Source of the DNA: DASQPR01 sp963727415
GTDB lineage: Bacteria; Actinomycetota; Actinomycetes; Mycobacteriales; Micromonosporaceae
Assembly: GCA_963727415.1 (NCBI GenBank)
Contig: CAVSGF010000003.1
Location: 248,001-312,000, forward strand
Length of the DNA stretch: 64,000 bases
Reading direction: 5' to 3'
How positions within the stretch are numbered: position 1 is the stretch's first letter; each line of letters starts with the position of its first letter. Below the pieces are notes generated by a model. It saw nothing but the letters and a program-made list of their open reading frames with translations. It made no database searches and was not told where the DNA came from. Below are positions 52,487 to 60,467 of the stretch, in pieces. The position numbers and the translations under genes were made by a program.

Positions 52487-53388
52487 CGGGCCAGCACCTC
52501 GTAGTGGCGCAGGAACAAGTCGTCCAGCTTCGCCGGTGTGCAGGTGATGTCCTGAGCCCGCTGCTGCGCCAGCACCGCCAGCACGTCGGGCACCTGCGTG
52601 CGCGGCACGCTCATGACCAGCGAGCCGTCGGCGGTGTCGGCGCGCACACCAGCGGCCTGCAGCTCAAACCGCAGCGCGTCGAGACTGCCGCCGGCGGCGG
52701 CCCGGGCGGTCACCTTCGAGGCGGCCAGGTGGCGCATGTCGGACAGCCGGCCCGACTCCACCAGCTTGCCGTCCTTGATGATGGTCACCGCGTCGCACAG
52801 CCGCTCCACCTCGGCCAGGATGTGGCTGGACAGCAGCACGGTGCGCCCGGCCGCGACCGCGTCGCGCACGCATGCCTGGAAGACCTCCTCCATCAGCGGG
52901 TCCAGCCCGGAAGTCGGTTCGTCCAGCACTAGCAGTTCGGTCGGTGCGGCGAAGGCTGCGACGAGCATCACCTTCTGCCGGTTGCCCTTGGAGTAGGTGC
53001 GCACCATCCGGCGGGTGTCCAGCACGAAGTCATCGGCCAACCGCCGCTCGGCCGCCTCGTCGCGGCGCCCGCGCAGCCCCGCGAGTGCGTCAAGCACCTC
53101 CTGCCCGGTGAGATTCGGCCACAGCGCCACCTCACCGGGGACGTACGAGATCCGCCTGGTGACCTCGGCGCCATGCTCGCCGGGATCCAGGCCCAGCACG
53201 CCGATCCGGCCCGCGCTGGCCCGGTACAGGCCGAGCAGTACCCGGATCGTGGTGGACTTGCCGGCGCCGTTGGGACCTAGGAATCCGTGCACCTGGCCGG
53301 CCGTCACCGCAAGGTCGAGCCCGTCCACGGCGACGAACGTGCCGAACCGCTTCACTAGGCCCTCGACCCGGATGACCTGGTCAGTCAT
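52483..53388 (-). CDS. ABC transporter ATP-binding protein
   Basis: A 301-residue ATPase of the drug-exporter (DrrA-like) group. Walker A is GPNGAGKS (38-45), the signature is an unusual YSKGNRQKV in place of LSGGQ, Walker B is LLVLDEPTSGLDP, and the switch is LLSSH. The C-terminal accessory domain (about 225-300) is typical of this group. The start is ATG 53388, overlapping the MerR stop by 4 bp (53385-53388). It powers the permease at 50903-52486. Confidence 0.93.
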   Translation of the reverse strand: MTDQVIRVEGLVKRFGTFVAVDGLDLAVTAGQVHGFLGPNGAGKSTTIRVLLGLYRASAGRIGVLGLDPGEHGAEVTRRISYVPGEVALWPNLTGQEVLDALAGLRGRRDEAAERRLADDFVLDTRRMVRTYSKGNRQKVMLVAAFAAPTELLVLDEPTSGLDPLMEEVFQACVRDAVAAGRTVLLSSHILAEVERLCDAVTIIKDGKLVESGRLSDMRHLAASKVTARAAAGGSLDALRFELQAAGVRADTADGSLVMSVPRTQVPDVLAVLAQQRAQDITCTPAKLDDLFLRHYEVLAR

Positions 53389-54221
53389 CGTTGCTCCTTC
53401 TCGATGGCGCCGAGGATCGCCTCGGCCACCGACTGATTGAGCCGACGCTCGTCCGCGCCGGCGAAGCGAAGCCACAGCGCCGCCGCGCGGCGCGCCGTAT
53501 CAATATCGATCTTGGATAACACCTGCTGCCGGTCACTGCCGAGATGACGAGAGATCCGGTCCACCACCGACGCCGCGATCTGATCGATCTCATCCTGGTC
53601 CAGCGAACCGACCCGCGACCGGCGCTCGGCGATCTGGCAGAACAGGGCGTAGCTTTCGGCCAGCTGCTCCTCGGTGAGCCCCACGAACAGCGCGGTCGCC
53701 TCCAGCGGCAGGTCACCGCGATAGCAGGCCAGTTCGTTGAAGTTCCGCTCTTCGCGGATCACCCGGCGCACCCGTGGGTCGGTTGCCCGGGCCTCCATCG
53801 TGTCGTAGAAGCGGATCATGACCGCCGGCATCGGGGAGAGAAGGCCATCCCGCTCGACCGCTGCGATCAGCCGCGTGATCTGATCCCGGCGTTTGCGCAG
53901 CTGTGCCAGCTGGTCATCTAGGCCGGCGGCGGTGGCCCGCAGGTCGGCCAGCACCGCATCCACGCCACCGCCAGGTGCGCCGCGGGGCCAGCCATCACCG
54001 CCCGGCTCGCCGTTCGCGGCGCCGAGCATGGTCGAAATCGTGGTCAGCGGTACGCCTGCCTGCGCCAGCCAGCGGATACGCGCCAGCCGAGCGACGTGCG
54101 CCAGGCCGTAATCACGGTGCCCGTAGTGCACCTCCGGCACCGGCAACAGGCCGATCTGGTGGTAGTAACGGATCGTCCGGACGGTCGAGTCCGTCAGGTC
54201 CGCCAGCTCCTTGATGCGCAC
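53385..54221 (-). CDS. MerR-family regulator with TipA-like C-terminal region
   Basis: A 278-residue protein. The MerR HTH (1-70) begins MRIKELADLTDSTVRTIRYY and has HVARLARIRWLAQAGVPLTT. A dimerisation coiled coil (about 90-120, LDDQLAQLRKRRDQITRLIA) and a helical C-terminal domain of about 150 residues follow, probably a ligand sensor. It is the first gene of the merR-ABC-permease operon and probably activates it on drug binding. Confidence 0.9.
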   Translation of the reverse strand: MRIKELADLTDSTVRTIRYYHQIGLLPVPEVHYGHRDYGLAHVARLARIRWLAQAGVPLTTISTMLGAANGEPGGDGWPRGAPGGGVDAVLADLRATAAGLDDQLAQLRKRRDQITRLIAAVERDGLLSPMPAVMIRFYDTMEARATDPRVRRVIREERNFNELACYRGDLPLEATALFVGLTEEQLAESYALFCQIAERRSRVGSLDQDEIDQIAASVVDRISRHLGSDRQQVLSKIDIDTARRAAALWLRFAGADERRLNQSVAEAILGAIEKEQR

Positions 54222-54227
54222 GGGCCC

Positions 54228-54258
54228 AGTCTCGACTGTGACGTAACGTCGCTGTCAA
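54228..54258 (-). promoter_or_regulatory. MerR-type promoter with spacer dyad
   Basis: On the minus strand TTGACA (54258-54253) is followed by a long spacer holding the dyad GACGT-T-ACGTC (54250-54240), then a weak -10 near 54230, ahead of the MerR start at 54221. A long spacer containing the regulator's palindrome is the hallmark of MerR-activated promoters. The exact -10 is uncertain. Confidence 0.6.
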
Positions 54259-54365
54259 CCGAGCAGCGCCGTCGGTGGGCGCTGTTGCGCTCCCCGAGAG
54301 GTGGGTAGCCGTCCGTGTATGAATTCGATCATGGACCATCGGTACGGACCTGGAATGATCGCAGC

Positions 54366-55175
54366 GTGAGACCGAACCTCGACGTGCCCGACCTCGGCGT
54401 CCGGCGCGAAGCACTCGTTCCCGTTCCCAGCGATGACCGTCTGTGGGCCGAGCGCGTCGGCACCGGCAGTCCAGTCGTACTGCTGCACGGTGCCGGTATG
54501 GATTCGCGCCTGTGGGACCGCATCGTTCCCGGACTGGCCCGGTACCACGACGTGATCCGCTACGATGCCCGGGGCCTGGGCCGGTCCACGCCGCCGGACG
54601 AGCCGTTCAGCGACGTCGAGGACTTGCGCGCCGTCCTGGACCACTTCGGCCTGCACGAAGCCGCCCTGGTCGGGCTGAGCATGGGCGGGGAGTGTGCGCT
54701 GGACTTCGCCCTCACCTACCCTGACAAGGTCACCGCACTCGCCCTGATCGGCGCCTCGGTCAGCGGACACCACTGGCCGGAAAGCCCCGAGCTGACCGCC
54801 TACGCGGACGCACGTCGGGAGCGGGACACGGTCGCCCTGGCAAAGCTCGAACTGTCGATCTGGGCAGGCATGGGCCTAGCAGCCCCAGGAGGGGCGCTCA
54901 TCGACCAGATGGTCACGCACAACGCCGCGCGGCGAATCGCAAGCGAGCGGCACTGTGCCGCGGGCCGGAACGCCGAAGCGCACCTCGCGGACATCGCCGC
55001 ACCAACACTGGTCGTCCACGGCGACCGCGACCACCCCGAGATCGGCGCAATCGCCCGGCTTCTCGCGGCCGGCATCTCCGGCGCCCATACCGAGATCATC
55101 CCGAACGCCGACCACTACCTGCCGCTACGCACGCCCGAACACCTCACCCATCTTCTCCTGACGCACCTGCCCTAA
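54366..55175 (+). CDS. Alpha/beta hydrolase
   Basis: A 269-residue hydrolase. The oxyanion region is VVLLHGAGMDSRLWDRIVPG, the nucleophile elbow GLSMGG, the acid Asp in VVHGDRDHPE, and the catalytic His in PNADHYLPL, in the canonical order. It resembles 3-oxoadipate enol-lactonase/epoxide-hydrolase-like enzymes; the substrate is unknown. GTG 54366 is the preferred start; GTG 54315 is possible but unconserved. It is divergent from the MerR operon. Confidence 0.87.
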   Translation: MRPNLDVPDLGVRREALVPVPSDDRLWAERVGTGSPVVLLHGAGMDSRLWDRIVPGLARYHDVIRYDARGLGRSTPPDEPFSDVEDLRAVLDHFGLHEAALVGLSMGGECALDFALTYPDKVTALALIGASVSGHHWPESPELTAYADARRERDTVALAKLELSIWAGMGLAAPGGALIDQMVTHNAARRIASERHCAAGRNAEAHLADIAAPTLVVHGDRDHPEIGAIARLLAAGISGAHTEIIPNADHYLPLRTPEHLTHLLLTHLP

Positions 55176-55176
55176 C

Positions 55177-55255
55177 GGCTCTGCGCTACCACGCGGCGAA
55201 GTCCTGGCCGGCCCCAGCCAGGCCGGGACGGCCAGGACCCCGATCGCGCAGAGCC
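55177..55255. terminator. Nested double hairpin (cruciform-like)
   Basis: The outer arms GGCTCTGCGC (55177-55186) and GCGCAGAGCC (55246-55255) enclose inner arms GTCCTGGCCG (55201-55210) and CGGCCAGGAC (55229-55238). All are perfect. It starts 2 bp after the hydrolase stop, so it is probably its terminator. The elaborate nesting is unusual. Confidence 0.65.
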
Positions 55256-55363
55256 ATGTCTCCGGCTGACCGGCACGAGGACAGAGCCGCACGTTCTGCT
55301 CGATCGAACCAATCAGCAGACCGCGCGGCCCCGGACGCGACGATCAAGCCCGCACGCCCCAGG

Positions 55364-56560
55364 CTAGCCGGGGAAGGTCAGGAAGTGCTGGTTGGCGTAG
55401 CCGCCGTTGTACGGCCAGGCGTCGATCACGCCACCGGCGGCGATGCTGCCGCCGTACACGTCGACGTACAGGTTGTCGGCGGGGTTCCAGATCAGCGAGC
55501 CGGTTGAGCTCGCGCCGAAGTTGGCCGGCAACTGCCACTCGTTCTGCGGCGCCGGATCGCAGGACCACAGGAGCAGCTGGGCGCCGGCGACGCCGTTGGT
55601 GGTCACGCACTGGCCGCTGGCCAGGTTGACGATCTGGTACAGCGAGCCCCGCGGTCTCAGCTGCCACAGTTGGCTGCTGGCGCCGGAGGGAACCTGCTGC
55701 GTGACCCCGCCACCGGCACCGTCGAGGGTCAGCGAACTACGCGAGGCCGGTGCCAGCCGGAACGCGGTCTGGTAGGTGATCGTCACCGACGGGTCCTGCG
55801 AGACCACCGAGTAGACGGCGCCCGCGGGACCATAGCTGGACCCACCGCCACCACCAACGCCGCTCCCGTAGTACACGACGCCGCCGACACCGCAGTGGTA
55901 GCCGCCGCCACCGCCGCCACCACCAAAAGCTTCGCCGTTGTCGCCGGAGCAGTACGGCCCCGGATCCCCGGTGGGCGTACCGCCGTTGCCGCCCTGACTC
56001 TCGGCACCGGCGCCACCACCGCCACCGGCGACCAGCAGCAGCGCGGCCGACCCGTTGTTGATCGGCTGGCAACTGGCCACCGGGCAGGTCTGCAAGTCCG
56101 ACGCGCCACCACCGCCGCCGCCCGAAGCCGGGGTGATACCGGGCTGCTTGGACCCGTAATACCACGCCCCGCCGGTCCCGCCACCATTACCACCACCAGC
56201 GGCGACCTCATTGGCCGCTAGAACCGCCGGCGCACCGTTACCACCAACCTCCGCATAGACCGTGCTGCTCGGACTCACCCTCACATCGGCCTCAACCCGG
56301 GCACCCAACCCACCCGGCACATACACGCCGCCACCCCGGCCACCGACCGCGACCACATGAACCGACGTAACACCCAACGGCACCTTAAACGCATGCTCCC
56401 CCACCGTGGTGAACGAGACCGTCTGCGTCGGCACCACCGCATCGGCCACCGCCGGCCCCGCCGGCACCACGGCCGCCGCCACCGCACCAGCGGCCACCGC
56501 AAGCGCACCCAACGCCCGCCCCGCCCTCAACCCGCCGTACCACCGGCGCTGCTCAACCAT
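55364..56560 (-). CDS. Secreted glycine-rich protein with ricin-B-like lectin domain
   Basis: A 398-residue exported protein. A twin-basic N-terminus (MVEQRRWYGG) and a hydrophobic signal end near AVADA. A glycine-rich region of beta type (about 65-270) follows, with many GGGGGG runs, for example VAGGGGGAGAESQGGNGG. The C-terminal third has ricin-B-like repeats seen as SSQLWQLRPRG, QCVTTNGVAGAQLLLWSCD and NEWQLPANFG. It probably binds carbohydrate at the cell surface. I chose ATG 56560 for the signal peptide; ATG 56629 is too far upstream. No enzyme domain is visible. Confidence 0.8.
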   Translation of the reverse strand: MVEQRRWYGGLRAGRALGALAVAAGAVAAAVVPAGPAVADAVVPTQTVSFTTVGEHAFKVPLGVTSVHVVAVGGRGGGVYVPGGLGARVEADVRVSPSSTVYAEVGGNGAPAVLAANEVAAGGGNGGGTGGAWYYGSKQPGITPASGGGGGGASDLQTCPVASCQPINNGSAALLLVAGGGGGAGAESQGGNGGTPTGDPGPYCSGDNGEAFGGGGGGGGYHCGVGGVVYYGSGVGGGGGSSYGPAGAVYSVVSQDPSVTITYQTAFRLAPASRSSLTLDGAGGGVTQQVPSGASSQLWQLRPRGSLYQIVNLASGQCVTTNGVAGAQLLLWSCDPAPQNEWQLPANFGASSTGSLIWNPADNLYVDVYGGSIAAGGVIDAWPYNGGYANQHFLTFPG

Positions 56561-56772
56561 CTCGCTACCCCTATCCGCGAACCAGCGACATCCAACGATG
56601 TCCACCCTGCGGCTAAGGCACCCCACCAAGCATCAGGCAACCGCCGTATCCCGCTCCTTATCCGCCCGCATGGGCCGCCTTAGGGATGCGCCGGGACGTT
56701 CCGGGCGGATGGACCGGCCCCGCCAGGCGGTTAGTGGCGATTCCGCCTGCCGTCGTTCGTCACCCTGGTAAG

Positions 56773-56786
56773 GGCGCCATGGCGCC
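56773..56786. promoter_or_regulatory. 14-bp perfect palindrome upstream of the ECF42 module
   Basis: GGCGCCATGGCGCC sits about 25 bp before the YCII start. Immediately downstream is ATACTGG, the same 7-mer found at 45154 upstream of the dead YCII/ECF42 module. It may be part of an autoregulated promoter. Confidence 0.5.
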
Positions 56787-56810
56787 ATACTGGGAGCGAG
56801 GGAGAAGACC

Positions 56811-57182
56811 ATGCGGTATGCGCTGCTGATCCACTACCGTGAGCCGGGCGAGGGCGAGCTCACCGACGAGGTCATTGCTGAGGCGAAGGCGGCCTTCGAT
56901 GCTTACGGTAGGGCGCTACGCGCGGCGGGGGTGCTGCTGTCGGCCGACGTACTGCAGCCGACCACGGCGACGACGACCGTCACCCGCAAGGACGGTGACC
57001 TACGGGTACAGGACGGACCGTTCGCGGAGACCAAGGAGGCGCTGGCCGGGGTGTTCCTCCTCGACGTACCTGACCTCGACGCCGCGATCGGTTGGGCGGA
57101 GAAGTGCCCGGCCGCCCAGTGGGGCGTGGTTGAGATACGCCCGAGCGCGACGGCGTTCATTGACGGGGCATGGACGAGTTGA
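56811..57182 (+). CDS. YCII-related (DGPF) domain protein
   Basis: A 123-residue single-domain protein. MRYALLIHYREPGEGELTDE begins the fold, and VQDGPFAETKEALAGVFLLD contains the conserved DGPF motif that names the family. DGPF proteins are almost always encoded next to ECF42 sigma factors and are their probable sensory or enzymatic partners. Its stop overlaps the sigma start by 13 bp (57170-57182). A good GGGAG precedes ATG. It is intact, unlike its paralogue at 45247-45656. Confidence 0.9.
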   Translation: MRYALLIHYREPGEGELTDEVIAEAKAAFDAYGRALRAAGVLLSADVLQPTTATTTVTRKDGDLRVQDGPFAETKEALAGVFLLDVPDLDAAIGWAEKCPAAQWGVVEIRPSATAFIDGAWTS

Positions 57183-58432
57183 CCGTTGGCGACGAATGGC
57201 GGGCAGCCGCGGCCGTCGCGGCCCGCGACAGCTATGGACGGCTGCTCGCCCTGCTGTCCGCCTCGACCAGCGACCTCGCCTCCGCCGAGGATGCCTTGTC
57301 CGACGCGTTTGAGCGGGCTCTGCGGACCTGGCCCGAGCGGGGCCTGCCGGAAAATCCTGACGGGTGGCTGCTGACCGTCGCGCGTAACCGGCTACGGGAC
57401 CGGTGGAAGTCAGCGGAGTGGCAGCGCACCGGACCGCTTGACATCGAGCGGGACGCCCCGGTGCACCTCGACCTCGACCTCGACGCCATCCCCGACCGGC
57501 GGCTGCAGTTGATGCTCGTGTGCGCGCACCCGGCGATCGAGCGCGCCGTGCACACCCCTCTCATGCTCAACACCGTGCTTGGCTTCACGGCCAAGCAGAT
57601 CGGCCGGGCCTTCTCGGTGCCCGCCTCTACAATGGCGACCCGCCTGGTGCGGGCGAAGCGGCGCATCAAGGCCGCGCACATCCCGTTCCGCATGCCTGAC
57701 CGCAATGACCTGCCAGGGCGAATGGCGGCGGTACTCGAGGCTGTCTACGGGGCGTACGTCATCGACTGGGGGACAACCGGGCCGGAGGCGCGTCAGGTAT
57801 CCACCGAGACGCTGCATCTCACCGAGGTGCTCACGACGCTGGTACCCGACGACCCCGAAGCCCACGGGCTAGCCGCGCTCGTCCAGCTCTCAGCCGCGCG
57901 CTTGCCAGCCCGCCTCGACGGATACGGGCGGTTCGTACCGCTGGCCAAGCAGGATCCGTCGCGCTGGAACGACCGCCTGATCCACCGGGCACACGAGCAC
58001 CTGCGCGCCGCGCATACGCGCGGGCAGGTCGGACGCTTCCAACTTGAGGCCGCGGTCCAGGCGGTGCACTGCGCCCGGCGACAGACCGGCACTACCGACT
58101 GGCCTGCGCTGCTGGACCTGCATCGCGCGCTACACGCGGTCGCGCCGTCGCTCGGCGGCGCGGTCGCTTTCGCAGTCGCCACCGCCGAAGTCAAGGGCCC
58201 AGCAGCTGGGCTGGCCCGGCTGAACGAACTGTTGAGCCCGGTAAGCGACCGGGCCGCACGGTTCCAGCCGGCCAGGGCCGCTCGCGCGCACCTGCTCGAA
58301 CGGCTCGGCCGCCACGCGGAAGCAGTCGCCGCCTACCGCAGCGCGATCGACCTCACCCACGACCCCGCCGAGCGCGAATATCTCCAGCACCGCCAGAGGG
58401 AGATCACCTCAGCCAGCACCCCTCACGCATGA
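57170..58432 (+). CDS. ECF42-type RNA polymerase sigma factor with TPR-like C-terminus
   Basis: A 420-residue sigma factor. Region 2 is at about 20-90 (AEDALSDAFERALRTWPERG, then DGWLLTVARNRLRDRWKS). Region 4 is at about 125-170 (LMLNTVLGFTAKQIGRAFSV, then ASTMATRLVRAKRRIKAAHI). The long SnoaL-independent C-terminal extension (about 180-415) has helical repeats (VGRFQLEAAVQAVHCARRQT, then DWPALLDLHRALHAVAPSLG) and is the feature that defines ECF42. No anti-sigma gene is present; the C-terminal domain controls activity. It is cotranscribed with the overlapping YCII gene. Confidence 0.93.
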   Translation: MDELTVGDEWRAAAAVAARDSYGRLLALLSASTSDLASAEDALSDAFERALRTWPERGLPENPDGWLLTVARNRLRDRWKSAEWQRTGPLDIERDAPVHLDLDLDAIPDRRLQLMLVCAHPAIERAVHTPLMLNTVLGFTAKQIGRAFSVPASTMATRLVRAKRRIKAAHIPFRMPDRNDLPGRMAAVLEAVYGAYVIDWGTTGPEARQVSTETLHLTEVLTTLVPDDPEAHGLAALVQLSAARLPARLDGYGRFVPLAKQDPSRWNDRLIHRAHEHLRAAHTRGQVGRFQLEAAVQAVHCARRQTGTTDWPALLDLHRALHAVAPSLGGAVAFAVATAEVKGPAAGLARLNELLSPVSDRAARFQPARAARAHLLERLGRHAEAVAAYRSAIDLTHDPAEREYLQHRQREITSASTPHA

Positions 58433-58436
58433 CCTG

Positions 58437-59150
58437 TCAGCGATCCGCGCGCGGCGGTGCGGTCGACTCCCGAATGCGCAGCGACGGGCTGATGATCACG
58501 CGGTGGGCCGGCCGGTCTGGATCGGAAAGTCGGTCAGCCACCAAGCGAACGGCCGCGCGCCCGATCGGGCGGCGCGGCGGGCGCACCGCCGTCAGCGGCG
58601 GGCTGAGCAGACCCGCGACCTCGTCGTCGTACGCGACGACGGACAGATCACCTGGAACCGCCAAGTGCCGCTCTTCGCAGCGCTGCACCAGGGCGATCGC
58701 CTCGGCATCGGCGTGCACGATCACCGCGGTGGTCTGCGTGGCGACGCAAGGGTCGAGGATCGCATCCAGGGCATCGTCCCATTCGGGCGAGCGGGCGTCC
58801 GGGACCAGTGCGTCGACGGTTGCATCGACGTCGAGTCCGGATTCGATCGCCGCGTCCCGCCAGCCACGCCGAACGTACATTCGAGTGGGGCTGTGCTCGG
58901 CCAGCAGGACGCCGATCTTGCGGTGCCCGAGCGAAACCAGGTGGCGCACCGCCATTGCCGCGCCGAGCGCGTGGTCGGTCACGACCGACTCGAGCACGGC
59001 GTGATGCGGCCCGGCTGTGGCGGTGCGCTCCACCAGCACCACGGGGATGCCGGTCGAGGCGAGCCACTCGATGGTGCGACCAGCGGTGGGACGTCCATGC
59101 TGAGCGATGTCCCGGCGGATGGTCACCGCGGCGGCACCGAGCGTCTCGGT
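58437..59150 (-). pseudogene. LacI-family regulator lacking its DNA-binding domain
   Basis: The C-terminal effector domain is present from about residue 90 of a normal LacI protein. It begins GINLTETLGAAAVTIRR and continues with TDHALGAAMAVRHLVSLGHR, HADAEAIALVQRCEERHLAV, PGDLSVVAYDDEVAGLLSPP, and a C-terminal end near RESTAPPRADR. The HTH and hinge are missing; upstream DNA belongs to a heparinase-like remnant. The sequence has a stop before the join, so a functional repressor is not made. Confidence 0.82.
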
Positions 59151-60215
59151 GAGATTGATCCCCCCAGACGTCGTGAAGCATGGGATCGTTCAGTTCGCGG
59201 ACGGTGATGGTGACCTCGGCATCCGGCGGCTGTCACGTAAGGTCCACAGTGCCCGCACCGTCGAGGGCGGTTATCTCGGCGTGTCCGGGCCCGACCTTCA
59301 CCCGGCCGGCGAGTAGCAGATGTGTGTGGGCGGGGCCTGCTGGTCGTCCTCGAGATCCCAAAAGTCGCGGATGCGCACCCGGACGGGATGTCACCGATCG
59401 CGCCGCGCGTGGCGTGGCGAAGCAGGTCGAGCGCTTCGAGCGCTCGGCAAGCACCGTTCCACCAGTACGAGTACCCCTCGTCGATCGCACCGTCCGGAGG
59501 GAGCGACGCCACGTACCGGTCGAGGCCTTCAATAACCAGATCCACCAGGTGCGCCCGGCGTGCTGGGTCCGGTTTCAGCCGTAGAGCGGCGACGAGCACG
59601 TTGCCGTGGATCCACGCGCTCCAGTTGTGCACGTCGCCGTCCAGACCGAGCCAGTGCCAGTCGCGGCGGGCGGCGAACGGCGTGAGTACCCGCCGATCGA
59701 CCTCGTATGCGACCCGCGCGCGGATGCCGGGAACCTGCCGGTCCAGCGGCTCGGCCAGGAGACGGTCGATCCAGGCCAGCTGCGCGGCGACTTCGCCGGC
59801 GCCGAGGTCCAGAAAGGGGTCGGTCACCGTCGGAACCACCGCCCCGTGCCTCGCGCGGGTGTCGTCGTGGGCCGGCCAGCACCAGCTGCTCTGCTCGCAC
59901 AAGAGCGTGACGCCGTCGGCCACCTCGTCGATCCAGTCCGGGGCGAGGGTGGTCGCGGCCATCACCGCGGCGCGCGTGAGGCGGTGATGGCGGGCGAACA
60001 CCATCTCCTCGTACCCATCCCGGTCGCCATCGGCGGAAGTACCGGGCATAGTCGTGCGCGATCGGCTTCCGCACGCGCCCGCACGCTCCGGACCGTCTCG
60101 GCGTCCAGACTCTCCGGAGCCCAGGCCCGGCGATCGGTCGCCGGAGGCACCGGAAGGCTCTCCTCTGGCCGGACGAGGAGCTGTGCCAGCCGGAACCCGT
60201 CGGTTTCCGGCTAAG
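59151..60215 (-). pseudogene. Heparinase II/III-like lyase remnant, several frameshifts
   Basis: From 60215 down, several frames in series match a heparinase-II/III-type protein: LAQLLVRPEESLPVPPATDR, then RHHRLTRAAVMAATTLAPDW, DEVADGVTLLCEQSSWCWPA, LVDLVIEGLDRYVASLPPDG and AIDEGYSYWWNGACRALEAL. The C-terminal beta part (GAGTVDLT, stop, QPPDAEVTITVRELNDP) runs into the LacI remnant near 59150. Middle segments are missing, at least three frameshifts are present, and a TGA sits where tryptophan is expected. It probably once degraded a uronic-acid-containing polysaccharide under the adjacent LacI regulator. Confidence 0.75.
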
Positions 60216-60409
60216 CGGTGGCCAGAGGCCAGCCTCGGCCGATCGCATCCGGCATCCTGCGACCGGTCGACTACAGCGCGCAGATGCTTTACCGCCGTCC
60301 GCCCGGGCGCTGATCGGCGGCTGCAACCGCTGGGGGTCCCGCTCCTCCGGTGCGGACTCGTGCCGCGGGCGGGCACACGATGGTCGGGCGGCGGCGGTCT
60401 TCAGGCACA
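60216..60409. other. Region between heparinase remnant and osmoprotectant operon
   Basis: About 190 bases with no identified gene. Confidence 0.4.
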
Positions 60410-60444
60410 GGGCGGTCCACCCAGCCTGGCTGGGTGGACCGCCC
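60410..60444. terminator. Terminator hairpin of the osmoprotectant operon
   Basis: GGGCGGTCCACCCAG and CTGGGTGGACCGCCC pair perfectly (15 bp) around CCTGG. It lies 23 bp beyond the stop of the substrate-binding-protein gene on the minus strand. Confidence 0.8.
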
Positions 60445-60467
60445 ACAATGGTGCTTGAAGATGACCG

